Assembly: GCA_031213475.1 (NCBI GenBank) | Contig: JARUPZ010000018.1 | Span: 3,162,733-3,226,732 of the forward strand | Direction: 5' to 3' | DNA from: Nereocystis luetkeana | Lineage: Eukaryota > Sar > Phaeophyceae > Laminariales > Laminariaceae | DNA: 64,000 nucleotides | Part shown: positions 13,601 to 26,300 of the stretch, one piece after another | Numbering within the stretch: position 1 is the stretch's first letter | How the letters are laid out: every line of letters starts with the position of its first letter | The notes under the pieces: generated by a model | What the model was told of the DNA's origin: nothing | Databases searched by the model: none | Seen by the model: the letters and a program-made list of their open reading frames with translations, nothing else | Position numbers and translations under genes: made by a program

Positions 13601-16600
13601 GCCGTGTACTTATTGTCGTACGCTAGGGGTCGAAATATTGCATCGCACCCCCGAGGGAGGAAACGCTGCACTGCCCTCAATTACCGCGCGACGCATTTTT
13701 TTTTTGTGCTTCTTCACGTGTTGTTGCTTTTGCGACGTATGGTCACGAATCAAAAACGAAATGTACGTGAAAAAAAGGCTGAAAGAAAACACACACACAC
13801 ACACGCACACGCACACAAGAGGGCGTACAGAGCGAAAGGGCTGCTTGCCCCAATACGACTCGTAGCTTTTGCTCACTTTGTTTTACGGAACCGTAACCGC
13901 GCGTGCCTTTCCATACCCGCGGCGCCTGGGATCGAAATATGTACCCGGTGAATTTCTAAACCTTGTCGTCTACTTGCTTGCTGGTTTAACCTCTTGAGGC
14001 CTAAAGGACTGCACTCCGGTTCCGGAGATTTGTTTTTTTGAAGTTATAGGCTTAGATATTTGTTTGTGTACAGCGCGGTACTGGCACCGTTTTAGAGTCA
14101 CTTGACCCTCCCTCTGACCCTGATTTCCGGTAACGCGTGCGTGAGCAACAACAAAACACACCAGCGACAGTTTAGGGACATGCTTAGAGATAATTTACGG
14201 TATGTGTTCGCCATCTGACAACGTGCAGCATGACCCTCAACATTGATCACTCGTAAACATCCCCAAAAACAAGGAAGAAGAAAACCAAGGATAACAGGAA
14301 AAGAAAACAAAATTAGGCACGAAGTTCAGTTCTATTATGTACCCATGTACATTGAAAGGACCCCGCCCCTCTCAATCGGGCACCAACCTGAGCCCGGTGA
14401 GCTTTGAAAAAGCCTCTGGCAGGGTTTCCACCTTTCCACCGCTCAAGTCAAGGCATTCAAGAGCAGTGCAGCGGGAGAGCTCTGGAGGAATCGTCTCCAG
14501 GCCGTTGCCGCCCGCGTCAAGAGAAATCAGCGACATCATGTTGCCTACGTGAGATCCAAGATCCTTGGGGGTTTGATAACCGGTGGGCGGGAGGGGAGGG
14601 GGGGGGGAGAGGGAGGGGGTCGATGGACGGCTTATGACATTTGCTACTCAAGGGAGAGCGGGAAGAATAATACTGCTGCGCATGGGAGAATGTGCATAAG
14701 GTCCCATACGTGTGTGGTGTTAGCATATTACTTTTCTTACTGTTGTTGCGTTGATCAGTTTCATCCACATTCCTCGAAAAGAAGAACACCAAGAGCAACC
14801 GAACAAGGAAGTCTATAAAACTACAGTGGACTATTGGTCTACAGTAGATTATTGGAATACAGTACGTAGTCTATTGAAAAACACTAGCTTTAAGTTGATC
14901 AGTCGCAAATATTCCCCCAAAAGAAGGACACCAAGGGCAACCAGCACAAGACATCTATCGGATTACAGTAGACTATTGACCTACAGTAGCCTATTGAAAT
15001 ACAGTAGCTTCAACGGTGATCACTCACGAACATTCCCCGAAAGGAAAATCCAGGGAAACCAAGCCAAAAGTGCAATTTTTATGTTGCCATCCCACAATGT
15101 GCAGCGTATGTCAAATCGCGAAAAAAAAATGACGAAATCAAGAGAAGTCGAAGCCCGCTACGTACGTACTGCTCACAAAAAGTGTAAAAAAAAAAGACAT
15201 GCGAAACCAGTTTTGACTCATAAAAAATGCCATCTAAAGAACGAAACGCCCCGTGCATCTGATCCGACAAGCAGCGACTGAGCCCCCCCCCTCCCCCGTC
15301 TAAACATTTCCAACGAAGCACCGACCTGAAACCCCCAATGTTGTTTTATTTTCGTTTTTCTAATCCTCCAGCGGAGAGTGGGTAAAAAATACACTGAAAA
15401 AATATGTCCCATTCTAAGCCCAAGTAGTCTGCCCGTTTCACACGGTTGCAGTTTTTGGGGGGATAAGCGCGCCGCAATTCCTCAATTCTACGTGGAAGTG
15501 GGAGTGTGTCGATTCAGATCAGTTGTAGTGTACACCGGCTGTTGTACAGTAGTACACGGCGGTGCTTGCTTAGATTAGCACAAAGTTGCTGTTCCTCGTC
15601 ACGCAAAAATGACCGCGAACCGGTGCAGTGCGGTGCGGTGCGGTGCGGTGCGGTGCGGTGCGGTGCGGTGTGGTGCGGTGCGGTGCGGTGCGGTGCGGTG
15701 CGGTGCGGTGCGGTGCGGTGCGGTGCGGTGCGGTGCGGTGCGGTGCGGTGCGGTGCGGTGCGGTGCGGTGCGGTGCGGTGCGGTGCGGTGCGGTGCGGTG
15801 CGGTGTGGTGTGGTACGATGCGATGCGATGCGGTGCGATGCGGTGCGATGCGGTGCGATGCGATGCGGTGCGGTGCGATGCGGTGCGATGCGGTGCGACG
15901 CGGTGCGATGCGGTGCGATGCGATACGATGCGTTAAAAAAAGCGGAAGAAGGAAATCAGAGGGAAGAGAAAAAGAGAAACCTATGTGCCAGGTATGTATG
16001 CACTACCTGTACAGTACGCCCAACCCCCTTCTATATATACAACCACAAGAAAAGCACTATTGACAAGGCCAAACTATTTCTATTTTTATATCGTACCTTG
16101 ATCGAATTCCCCCTAAGGTCGAGTTTTTTCAGCTTGAAGAGCTTGGCCGTTCCGGGGTGGAGCGCGTCGATGCTGTTTCCCGACAAGTCCAAGGCTTCCA
16201 GCTTGTCCAGTTGGCCAAGTCCTTCGGGGCATTGGTCCAGGCCGACCCCCTTTAGCCGTAGGTGCTTCATTTTTCGGAAGCCGGACGCGTTGACCGTCCA
16301 GTTGGTGATAGGATTGTGAGACACGCTTTGTTTCAGGGAGGGAGGGAGGGAGGGAGGGAGAGAGAGGGGAAGGCGTCCGTCGAGAACGTTCGGGGTCCGG
16401 TGAATTTAGTACCTGGTATTTGTTTTGCCCGGAGAAAAAAAAACAAGAACGTTTCGCTTTTTTCCAGGTCGCCCTGGTCACCCGAAACCAAGACCGCCAT
16501 CGATCCGCAAGGGGGGGGGGGGAGACTCGAACTACCCCCCCGGGAAAAGAGCCCATGTCGTGATCTCGGCACGACACCACGATTACCAACGGGTTATAGC

Positions 16601-19174
16601 CGTTTTTTTGTCTTCGTATTTCCGTTAGGTCTTCACATGTGTGCGCAAACGGTCCTTGCGTTTGCGTCCGTGCATATAGCCACCAGCGACCAAACATGGA
16701 TTTGCTAGTGGGCCTTAATCTTGGCGATCGGGAGAGTGCCAAAAAAGGCCACGAGATCGACGACGCGTCTGATGGAAATATGTGTATCGCCGAGGTAATT
16801 CCAAAGCCCTTCTTTGTTGTGTGTAGTCTACTCTAGGTAGGGGGTGTGCTTTGTATGTTATCACGCGCGATACGGTATAGACAGCAGCGCGGTATTGTCA
16901 CCGAATGTCTCACGCTGTCGTCCGCCGAAAACAAATCTTACAAATATTTGGGAAACAATTCGGTACCGCTGGGCGGCGGTGGTGCCGCTTTAGCGCCTTT
17001 CTCTTTCTCTCTCTGTCTTTCTGTCTCTCTGTCTCGTGTATTCCACTTCGGTTACTACGTCGTTTTGTTTAGCCCCTGCCGTCAACAAAGTCGGTGAATA
17101 CTCTCGATTCACAGAAAAAAGTACTCACCCTCGCTTTCGCCCTACCCCCGGACTCTCCCCCCCCCCCCCAAGATATCAGGGAAACGAAGCCATGTGATAT
17201 CATCATCATCATCACCATCGTCATGGTCATCACCGCCACCCCTCCCTTCTCGCGCAAAAAAACAAAGCGATAATACGATATCTATATAAACTCCTCTGCC
17301 TTGTCCTCAAACGTGTCCACTCACTCCCCCTCCCCGTCAAGCGCAACAAACGAAACAACTCTACCTATATAACTCCTCCTCTGCCTCGCCCTCAAAGTTG
17401 TCTACTCACTCTAGTTCCACGAGCGTCTTGAGCGTTTCCAAGGCAGACGGTCCCACCCCCAAACGGTTGTTATCCAGACGCAACACTTGGAGGGACACGA
17501 GGCGCGGACCCTGCTCCTTCCTCCCCACCGGGAGAATAGGGCTGGCTTCGAGCTCGTTGTGGGAAAGGTCGAGAAATGTGAGCGACGACAGCGAGTTGAT
17601 GGTACCCGGAAGGCGCTTGATGGCGTTACCGCTGAGGTCTAGCGCAGTCAGCGCGGTGTTGTCTCCGATGACCTCCGGCACCTGTTATATTTATGTGTGT
17701 ACAGTTTGTTTTATTTTCCGAACCGTGGAAGTGATGAAAAAAAATGATAATTATTATTCGTTGTTGTGGGGTTTAGCTGTTTCCGTTTGTCACTCCCCCG
17801 ACTTTATTTTTTTAGCGCGCATGATACGCATGATACCATGATTCGCCAGTCACCCCCGCCGTCCCAACGAATCTCTCTTATCAGGAGAACCGCGGCTATT
17901 TTTTTCAAATAACCAAAATCCTATGATACACTTGATAATCCAGGGCATTCTTTTGGTTTTTACTTAGATACGACGCACACGATATGCAGGCAGCGCAATG
18001 AACGCGCATCAACGTCCATCACTCAAAACCGCCCCCCGGACGATGTGCGGACGGACGGATGGACGGATGGAATGGGTGTGCATGGAAGCCTACGTACATG
18101 CACGAAGTACAACCGTATGTATATATACTGAGGCGTTTTGCTTGAGGGGGGCAGAATCATGTTTATTTTCTTGGAAGATCTGCGGGGCGTACGAAAATCT
18201 CCCATTCAAGGTACTGTATCTTGCACCAACTATGTTGTCAGGTCTGCTGCCCGCCCCTCGTGAACATGTGGCGTCTCGTCCGTTGTCGCCCGATTCTCCT
18301 GTACGGACAGCAGCGTGCCGCGTCGTCTACGTCGAACATCTCCCATAGGGGCGCTGTATCCTGTACCAGACACAAGGCTGTGGGTATATATCGTCCCCCC
18401 CAGATGTGGGAAATACCTGGTAGCTATTAATAATGACTAGACTTTTCATTTTTTGGGCGGTTCACCAATTCAATACCTCTTCAACCCGCCTTACTTCGTG
18501 TATAAACTGCTCTGGACGGTCACGCCATAATTAAACCGAGATTAAATCAACGCAGCAGTAGGCCAGACCGGCATAGGTTATATAAAGGGATTACATAATT
18601 GATGATGATGATGATATATAATGTTTTTTTTTCCGCTTTGGGTTGATTTCTGGTGATGCATGAATTCCGCCAAGCGACAAAGGTTGGTGAAGAAGCCTCA
18701 CTACCTTCTAAGACTGTACTAGTAGTAGAGTTCTCTCTTCACCCTTCATTGGGATCGCAGTCCCGTTTTGGGGGGGGACAAACCGCTCCAAAATCCTCAG
18801 TAGATTGTCCCCAAAATGGGGCTGTTTGCAGTACCAAAATGGATAACGCCTGCATATCTTCTCAAAATACATTTGTTTTTAGGGTGAGGCACACTGCACT
18901 CCTCAACCATTTTAGGACAAAAAACTGCAGTCAGTCCCGTTTTGGGGACAAACCACTCTAATTCTACGTAATTTTTCCCGCCCCCAAAACGAGACTGACT
19001 GCAGTTTTTTGTCCTAAATGTGTTGAGTTTACTATGGTGTGTTACACAGAGGGGGGATGCTTTCATGATTTGAAGTAGTGATTAACTCTGAGGATGGTTT
19101 GGCCAAGGAACGAAGATGGTGCTTTCAATTTTCAAGCAGCGGTTGACAAAACGGTAAAAAAGTGTTGTTGTCAT

Positions 19175-19245
<71 letters not shown>

Positions 19246-20323
19246 TTTGTTGTTGTTTTTTTTTGCGCGTGCATAGAAGAGCTCTCGCCTCTTGAAGCCT
19301 GTTGTAGCCCAGATGCAAGCTCTGCAGCTTTGCGCATTCTTCGACTTGCGCGGGCCATTTCTCCAGGAGGTTGTAGCTTACGTCGAGCGTAACGAGTTCC
19401 TTGAGGAGGCGGAGACCAATCTTCCGCGAGTGGAGTAGGGGAAGAAGAACGTCGGGAGCGGGTGAGGGGGCGAAGGGGGGCGGTGAGACTGACGTGTCGC
19501 TCTATGAAATAGCCAACCGGACATGGGGGGGGGGGTGTACTCGATAGGAGATATGTACTCGATCTCATGCATGGCCGTAGTCGTATGACCATGGGGAAGG
19601 ACGGGGGGAGGGGGTCTACTGTAGGGACAAAACCCTCTTCCCGTCGGCGCTAATGCTGACGAAAGAACAATACGTATATATGTGTACACCGTCAAAAAAC
19701 CGTGTACGATCAATCAGTTCAGATATCGGGCAGATCATCACCAGTTCCCACTTCACGATCTACGGTAGATCTGTTAGGGGAAGATAGGCTCCCGATCTGT
19801 ACCAGCTACCAGCTACTATATAAGCCCGCGTTGCCGGGTGGGAGCCGCCGTAACAAATCTGCGTGATCTACAGCAGTAGGACACATTTTCCCTGGTTGGA
19901 TCTATACTTACACAGATCCCGCATGACAATCTCGTAACGACAGCTTAGGATCTAAATGGTATATCTGTGGGTGATCTACCTGTAGATGATCTGTGTGCCG
20001 GACGCGTGAAATGACTCGCTCTTCTCTTGCCGACGTAGAAGAAAGGTGTTTTTTTCATCGGCAAATCGCGGCTTTCTCACGTCGACCCCGAAGAGATAGA
20101 TAATACCTGGTATATAATACGTAGCGAAATTCGCACCGCCTCAATCAAGGTTTCTTTTCTGTCTGCCGAGGTTTTTGTTCGAGACGCGATTTTTCACACC
20201 TCCCACTCGCGCGTCCTCTTTAGCAGCTGCAGGTCGCCGACTTGGAGCGGCACCTCCTTTAATCTGTGGCAGGAATCACGAAGAAGAAGAAGAAGAAGAA
20301 GAAGAAGAAAAAGAAGAAGAAGT

Positions 20324-20354
<31 letters not shown>

Positions 20355-23300
20355 GAAGAAGAAGAAGAAAAAGAACATTTGCATTTGGTATACCAAATGG
20401 TGAGTGAGGTCAGCGGACAAGCAGTACGTCGTAGTGAAGCACAATCTGTGCGGGATTCAGACCAACCATGGGGAAAAAAAAACCTGCGTTTGGTTGTAGC
20501 AAAACGGCGAATGAAGTCAATAGACGGCGGAGCCTGCTTTTTTGTCGCAGCGTTAGTTGCTCCATACAAGTGCATAGCACGGCGGTGAAGTCAGCAGGCA
20601 GCACTATTACGGGAGACCATATTAAATAGGACCTATGGTGTACACAAAAACCTACCTATTTAGCTATTTTTACTAACAATATTTGGTGCTATTTACTACC
20701 AGGTATGCCCCCCCGTAATGGCAGCGACAGTAAAAAGTTGACTTAAAAGGGAATTTTGGCCAACCCTTTCCGGTACTGTTAGCCTACTATATCAAAACCT
20801 TGGTACACTTTTCGACTCTGGTTCTACAGAGGCGTTCTACGATAGAGGTTCACCCTAAGTTTTCTGATGCTCCGCACTTAAGGGGCTCCATACCTCACCC
20901 GAAAACTGACTGCAGCAAAAATCGAAATGCACCGTGGCGAATAATCCCATGGCCCAACTCTACAAAAAGCCTTTTTCAAAATCAAGATTGACATTCCGAC
21001 GAATTGGGGTCGAGGAACCCCGTCTTTCAGAAACAAAATAGCGGAAATGTGCTACCTCTATCGTAGAACGCCCCTAATCAATTCACTCGTCTCTTGTAAT
21101 AAGAATTAGAAAAACGTTCCGGTCTGGTTCGAGATACATACAAATCATTTCTGGGCTGTTTCGTACGGAGCTTGAGTGGGGTTCGAGCTTCGAGGAGCTC
21201 GTCCTCGTTGAACAAAATGCTGCTGAATATGAAGTTACATATAGTACTGCTGCTGGTGAAGTAACATAGCCGACAGAGAGAGAGCGCGGACCCAGGCGCA
21301 CGAGGCACCGGAAGGGTACACACGCTGCCTACAACAGCATACCTCCTGCCTGAGCCTTACCTGTTGTGGCCGAGATCAAGCGTCTGGAGCGAGCTCATGA
21401 GGTAGATGTTGCCCCGAAAGCCGCTGATCCGGTTGTGTCCCAATCGCAGGTGCTTGAGTTTCGTCAGCGCTTCCAGCTCGTTGGGGATGGTTCGGACCCT
21501 GCTTGCACAGAGCGCCCCCCCCCCCCCCCCCCCCCCCAGCAATCCCAAAAAAGGTTTCGACCGCGCGAAGTCCACCACTTTTTTTGAGTTCACCGCAATT
21601 CGGAAAACCTCACTCGTAGAAGCGCGTTGCAAACATATCGCAGGGAACTTGAACCGCTACTGTGCGGGAGGTTTTCTTCTTCTTCTTCTTCCTCCTCTGG
21701 TACCACGTATTGTTTCGGAGTGATCAACGTTGAAGCTCATACTATTAGTAACACGTTGTCTGATGGCAAGCGCAGCGATAACTATAGTATTACATATATG
21801 TTGTATGGAGGCGTGTTGGGGTAGGGGTTGATGTTTCGAACCCGAACGTTTCTGACTGGCGGGGCTCTTCAGGATTTAGGAAATGTGTACGGGATAACGT
21901 CTCCCATGAAGAAACACACGTAAGTTTTCGTTTTGGCTCCCCTTGGCCCCCTTGGTTCTCATTTTACTCCGGGAGGTTACGTTTTTTTAGTGATCAACGT
22001 TGAAGTCCATACGGCACATTGTCGAACGGCGAAGACGTATAGATAATCGTAGTCATATCTATTGATCCAGCGTGAAAGAAGAGAGACTACCTGTAGGCAG
22101 TACTACAGTATTCTTTCACGCTGCCAACGATCATTCAATGTAAGTATTGGATTGGATGAGGCCTCCTGCTCCGGAGCAAGAGGGCCTCGCCCGGGATAAG
22201 CCCCGCGGTGGATGCGCTCTCAGCGCGGCGCCCATCCCTGGGATTGAAATGATCGTGTGAACTAAAAATACTACAGTATTCTTTCACGCTGCCAACGATA
22301 ATTCAATGTAAGTATTGGATTGGATGAGGCCTCCTGCCCCGGTTGGTGGTCCTACCCGAACTTCCTTGTGTTTTTTGTTCATGATTAGCCACCTACCGGG
22401 CGCCGTGTTGTCTCACCCAAACTTGCTTCATATGATACTGATACACATTCAGCCGTGCGTGGGCGCGCCTGTTGAACCACCACAGGTTACTCACGAATCA
22501 GACTGGTGTTACATTCGAAAATGCGATGTGAATTTTACAATGGTATACCAGGGGCATACGTTAGGTAGCTATATACAAGGTATGGCCCATGGGAATACGT
22601 ACTGTAGCTGTACGTTCTCGTCATCAAAGTCTTTTGCTGGGGAGTGAGGGATACAAGGCTCTGTAAGGCAGGGAAGGGGGGGGGCAGACGCATCATGCAC
22701 CAAAAAAACGATATTCTACCCCTCGCTTCCGAGCAACTCTCTTATCTATCTCACGCGACAACGGCTGACAAAAACAAAATAAAATATATCAAGACAATCG
22801 AATCCACCCATGGCCTAGCTTCTGTAGGTATGTAACGAAGAATATTGTGGAAAAAAGTATGATCTGTATTCCAACCATAAGACATGTCTTAAAGCATGCG
22901 TTATAGGGTAGTTCTTCGGTGCCCTGAACCCTTTTAGGGCTGCAGTTCCGTTTTTGGGACAAATTACTCAGTATTTAACTGGTTTGTCCCCAAAACGGGA
23001 CTGCAGTCTTAAAAAGGTGAATGAACCCCGTCTCAGTCACAAAATATTTTTGACTCAAAGGGGCCACGCCTATCGTAGCACGGGTCCTCAGAAATGCCAG
23101 GTAGTGCCGTAGGTCCCACCCCTACCCTTAACGTTACCATGCGTCTATCTATCCACGTAGGTGCGGCGCTGACTTTTCAAGAGCGCAGGCCACGCGACGG
23201 GCGGTAGACTGCGTGAGGTCAAGGCATAGAGATCGTGTGCGTTTACACACGTACATACGGGGTACGTACCTGCACATCGTCAGGGTGTCGAATACACGGG

Positions 23301-26300
23301 GTGGGAGGGGTGTAACTCGTGGATAATGACACCGAGCGCACCACACAAGTCTGAGCAAGCCCCCGTCACGCCTTCGCACGCATGTGCAAACCCTTCATAC
23401 TGTTTGTTTTTAGCGTCAAAAGTACCCCTTCGCGACATAAAATAGTCTACAGAAGAACCAAACCTGTTGTGCCGCAGATCAAGGTCGACCAGGTTATCCA
23501 TGCCCGCTAGGTCCGGCGACACCCTCATGAGCCGGTTGCCGGACAGGTCTAGACCTTCCAGCCAATCGAGATCGTACACCCTTGACGTCACCCTGACCAT
23601 GCCAAGCTCGCTGAGGTCCAACAGCGCCGGCCGCGCCCCGGCAACGCTGTCCTCCGCTTCGTCGACTAATCGTTGGGCCTTCGACCGGGGGTAGTTCCTG
23701 GGCGCCGGCCCACGACGCCGGCGGTTTCGCCGCCGCTTGTTGGCCCCTCCTCCTTCTCCGGCACCAACCGCACCACTATCATCCCCGCTACTGCTGCTGC
23801 CACTGCTACCGCTGTCGCTGCCAGTGTCGCTCTCTCCGTTTTTCTCGCCGCTTTCAGCAATACTGGCGTGAGACCCAACGGTCTTGTCAACGGTCATATT
23901 GACGAGTCCGGTATCGGCACCGGAACCAGCAAGCTGCGCTGCGGCGACTTCTTCGTCGTAATACCAACCCGAAGAATCGTCCCACACCCATCCTTCGTAA
24001 CCAGGATTAATCGTCGTGCTTGCTTCCTCCTGTCCCCCCCACCCGCCGGCGCCGGCGCCATCTTCTGCGTACGGTAGTTCTTGCTGCTGGTATTGCTTTG
24101 TCCAGGCTTCTTGTCCTTGCTGACCCGTCATTTTTGTGGGGGGGGTAGACAATTAAGCAAGAGAAAAGTGGGCATTCCGTGCGGTTTCTCGATTTTGCGT
24201 CGCACAGGTCGGCACCACCTGAAGCATATAGATCCATGCGGCGCACCTCTTGGTACAATGGGCACACATCACGGGCTGCGTACGGGTTGCGGGTGTAATT
24301 TCGTTGCCTTATGCTACTAGGATGCAGATGTGCGGTTTAGAGAACGAAGATGTTTCTACGGTGGGTGCAAGGTGAGAATATTTTTTTGTGCCAACCATCG
24401 AACGCCCCCAACTATTTTGCGGCTACGACAATTTATGACAAGAAAGAATGACAAATTGTTCGGGATTTTGTACAGTAGTAGTGCGGACTATTTGATGTTC
24501 GGCATATATCTGAAGTATAGGCGCGTCGCACGCCGGAGTGAATAGGTTGGGTGCGGCGTCGCCACCAAAAAGATGCATGACAGCTGGTGCCCGAACAAGA
24601 AGAAAAACACACACACATTTTTTTCCCTGGCCGCGTGCCACCACTTTTAAGGCAGTATCATAACACGCGCGCAATAAAAATACACGATATCTACATATGG
24701 ATACATGTATACATGTATACATATATATACACACGTCTAGCACGACCATAGCGACTGCAGTGTTGGCCTGAGGATGAATCCTTTTGGGACTTCACTCGAT
24801 CATATTGTAGAATAGGGAGCATACGACGAAATAATATACGCCGACTTCGGCATCATCGGTCACACGAAGCGAACGTGGGCTGATATCACAGGTTTCATAC
24901 AGGGGATGGAGGCGTGCTAATAGTGCGTACGTACTTTTGTAGGGGGTAACCCCATTTTTTTATGATGCTCATCATTCCCTACGTGTGATGATGATACCAT
25001 GGCCCGAAGGCATAACAGAAAGCGGACACTACTATTATGGGGGACGATAGTAAATAGGACCAAATAGCGTTATTAATAGTAAAAAAGGTGAATATATAGG
25101 TTTTTGTGTGCACCGTAGGTCCTATTTACTATGATCCCCCGTACTAATATTTTTTGTTTTCCATTCGCCATCTGACAATGTATACAGAGTAGCGCTTATG
25201 CCAACCATGCCACCCGCATATGAAAGGGTAGTGCGATGGGTATAACCTACTGAGCTATCGAGGTGAAACATCGATCGATTACCCAGCCCAGGGTAATTAA
25301 TCCTTATAACAGTAACTACCGTATAATCCAATTGACTCAAACGAGGAAGGTGCTATCCGTCAGACCTAAGTACTTGACAAAATTATACCAATAATGCAAA
25401 AGTTGAAAAAAAATAGGATTATAATGGTGCTGCTGTTTGTAACATTCCTCTGGGTCGCTCTTATTCTCTGGTACCCTGGTTTATGGTTTCGGGATCCAAG
25501 GAGGTCTCTTTCTGCGATCGGCCGGAGACTCTCCCCCAGGGCTAAAACGTACCCCCCGCGTTGATTCGCCTGTAAATCAACGCGGCAACCTCGTCTCGCA
25601 GAAATAGCTGTAGATGACCCCTGGTAAATGGTCTTTACAGCCAATGAAAAAAACGGATACTGTTCGTATTAATAATGTGAAGCACGAAACAATGGGATTG
25701 CCAGTGACGTTGGGGAACTGTATTCCTTGTTCAGAAAAAAAGGGCCAAAAAATAGCCCCCCCTGTCATCGTGTCGGATTCTTATGCAACAGAGAAGAGGT
25801 GTGTTGTTGCTCTCATATTAACTCTCAAACCAAGGAATCCGTGGTCACCCAAAGGTGCTGGCACGCTAGGAAGATAATGAAAACCGTAAAAAACAAACTT
25901 CGGCTTATATACATACTATGGTACCGTGTGGGTGTAGAAAACACTATTGGAATGTACGTACGGCAAGACCGTGTTGAAATATACCGAAACGTACGGTAGA
26001 ACCGGGGAATGTTCAAGAGAATGTTCCGGAGAACGTTTCAAAAACATCGCTCACCGCAGACTGCTCGTATCCATAGCTCCCGGTGTCAAAAGGGTAATCT
26101 GTTTCACTCTCGCCCCCCGTGACGGGTGGCAGATAATCCTCGACATCCTGCATGTGGCGATCACAAAGAAACAGTAGGTAGGTTATGTACACACCGTGTA
26201 TGTATAGCGGTTTAACTCCTATGATGGGACCCGACGGAGTATGAGATGTTTTGCTGCTACTGTAGGCTTCAAAGGCTTTGCTTAGTGCTCCAAGCCGTTA

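Noticed and set aside
15506-16319. Three overlapping Cys-Gly-Ala-Val-Arg repeat frames
   Set aside because: Created by the five-base CGGTG satellite, which cannot produce a stop in any frame.
20175-20588. Poly-Glu open frame on the plus strand
   Set aside because: Product of the GAA microsatellite; the minus strand here carries LRR exon 22 with matching phases.
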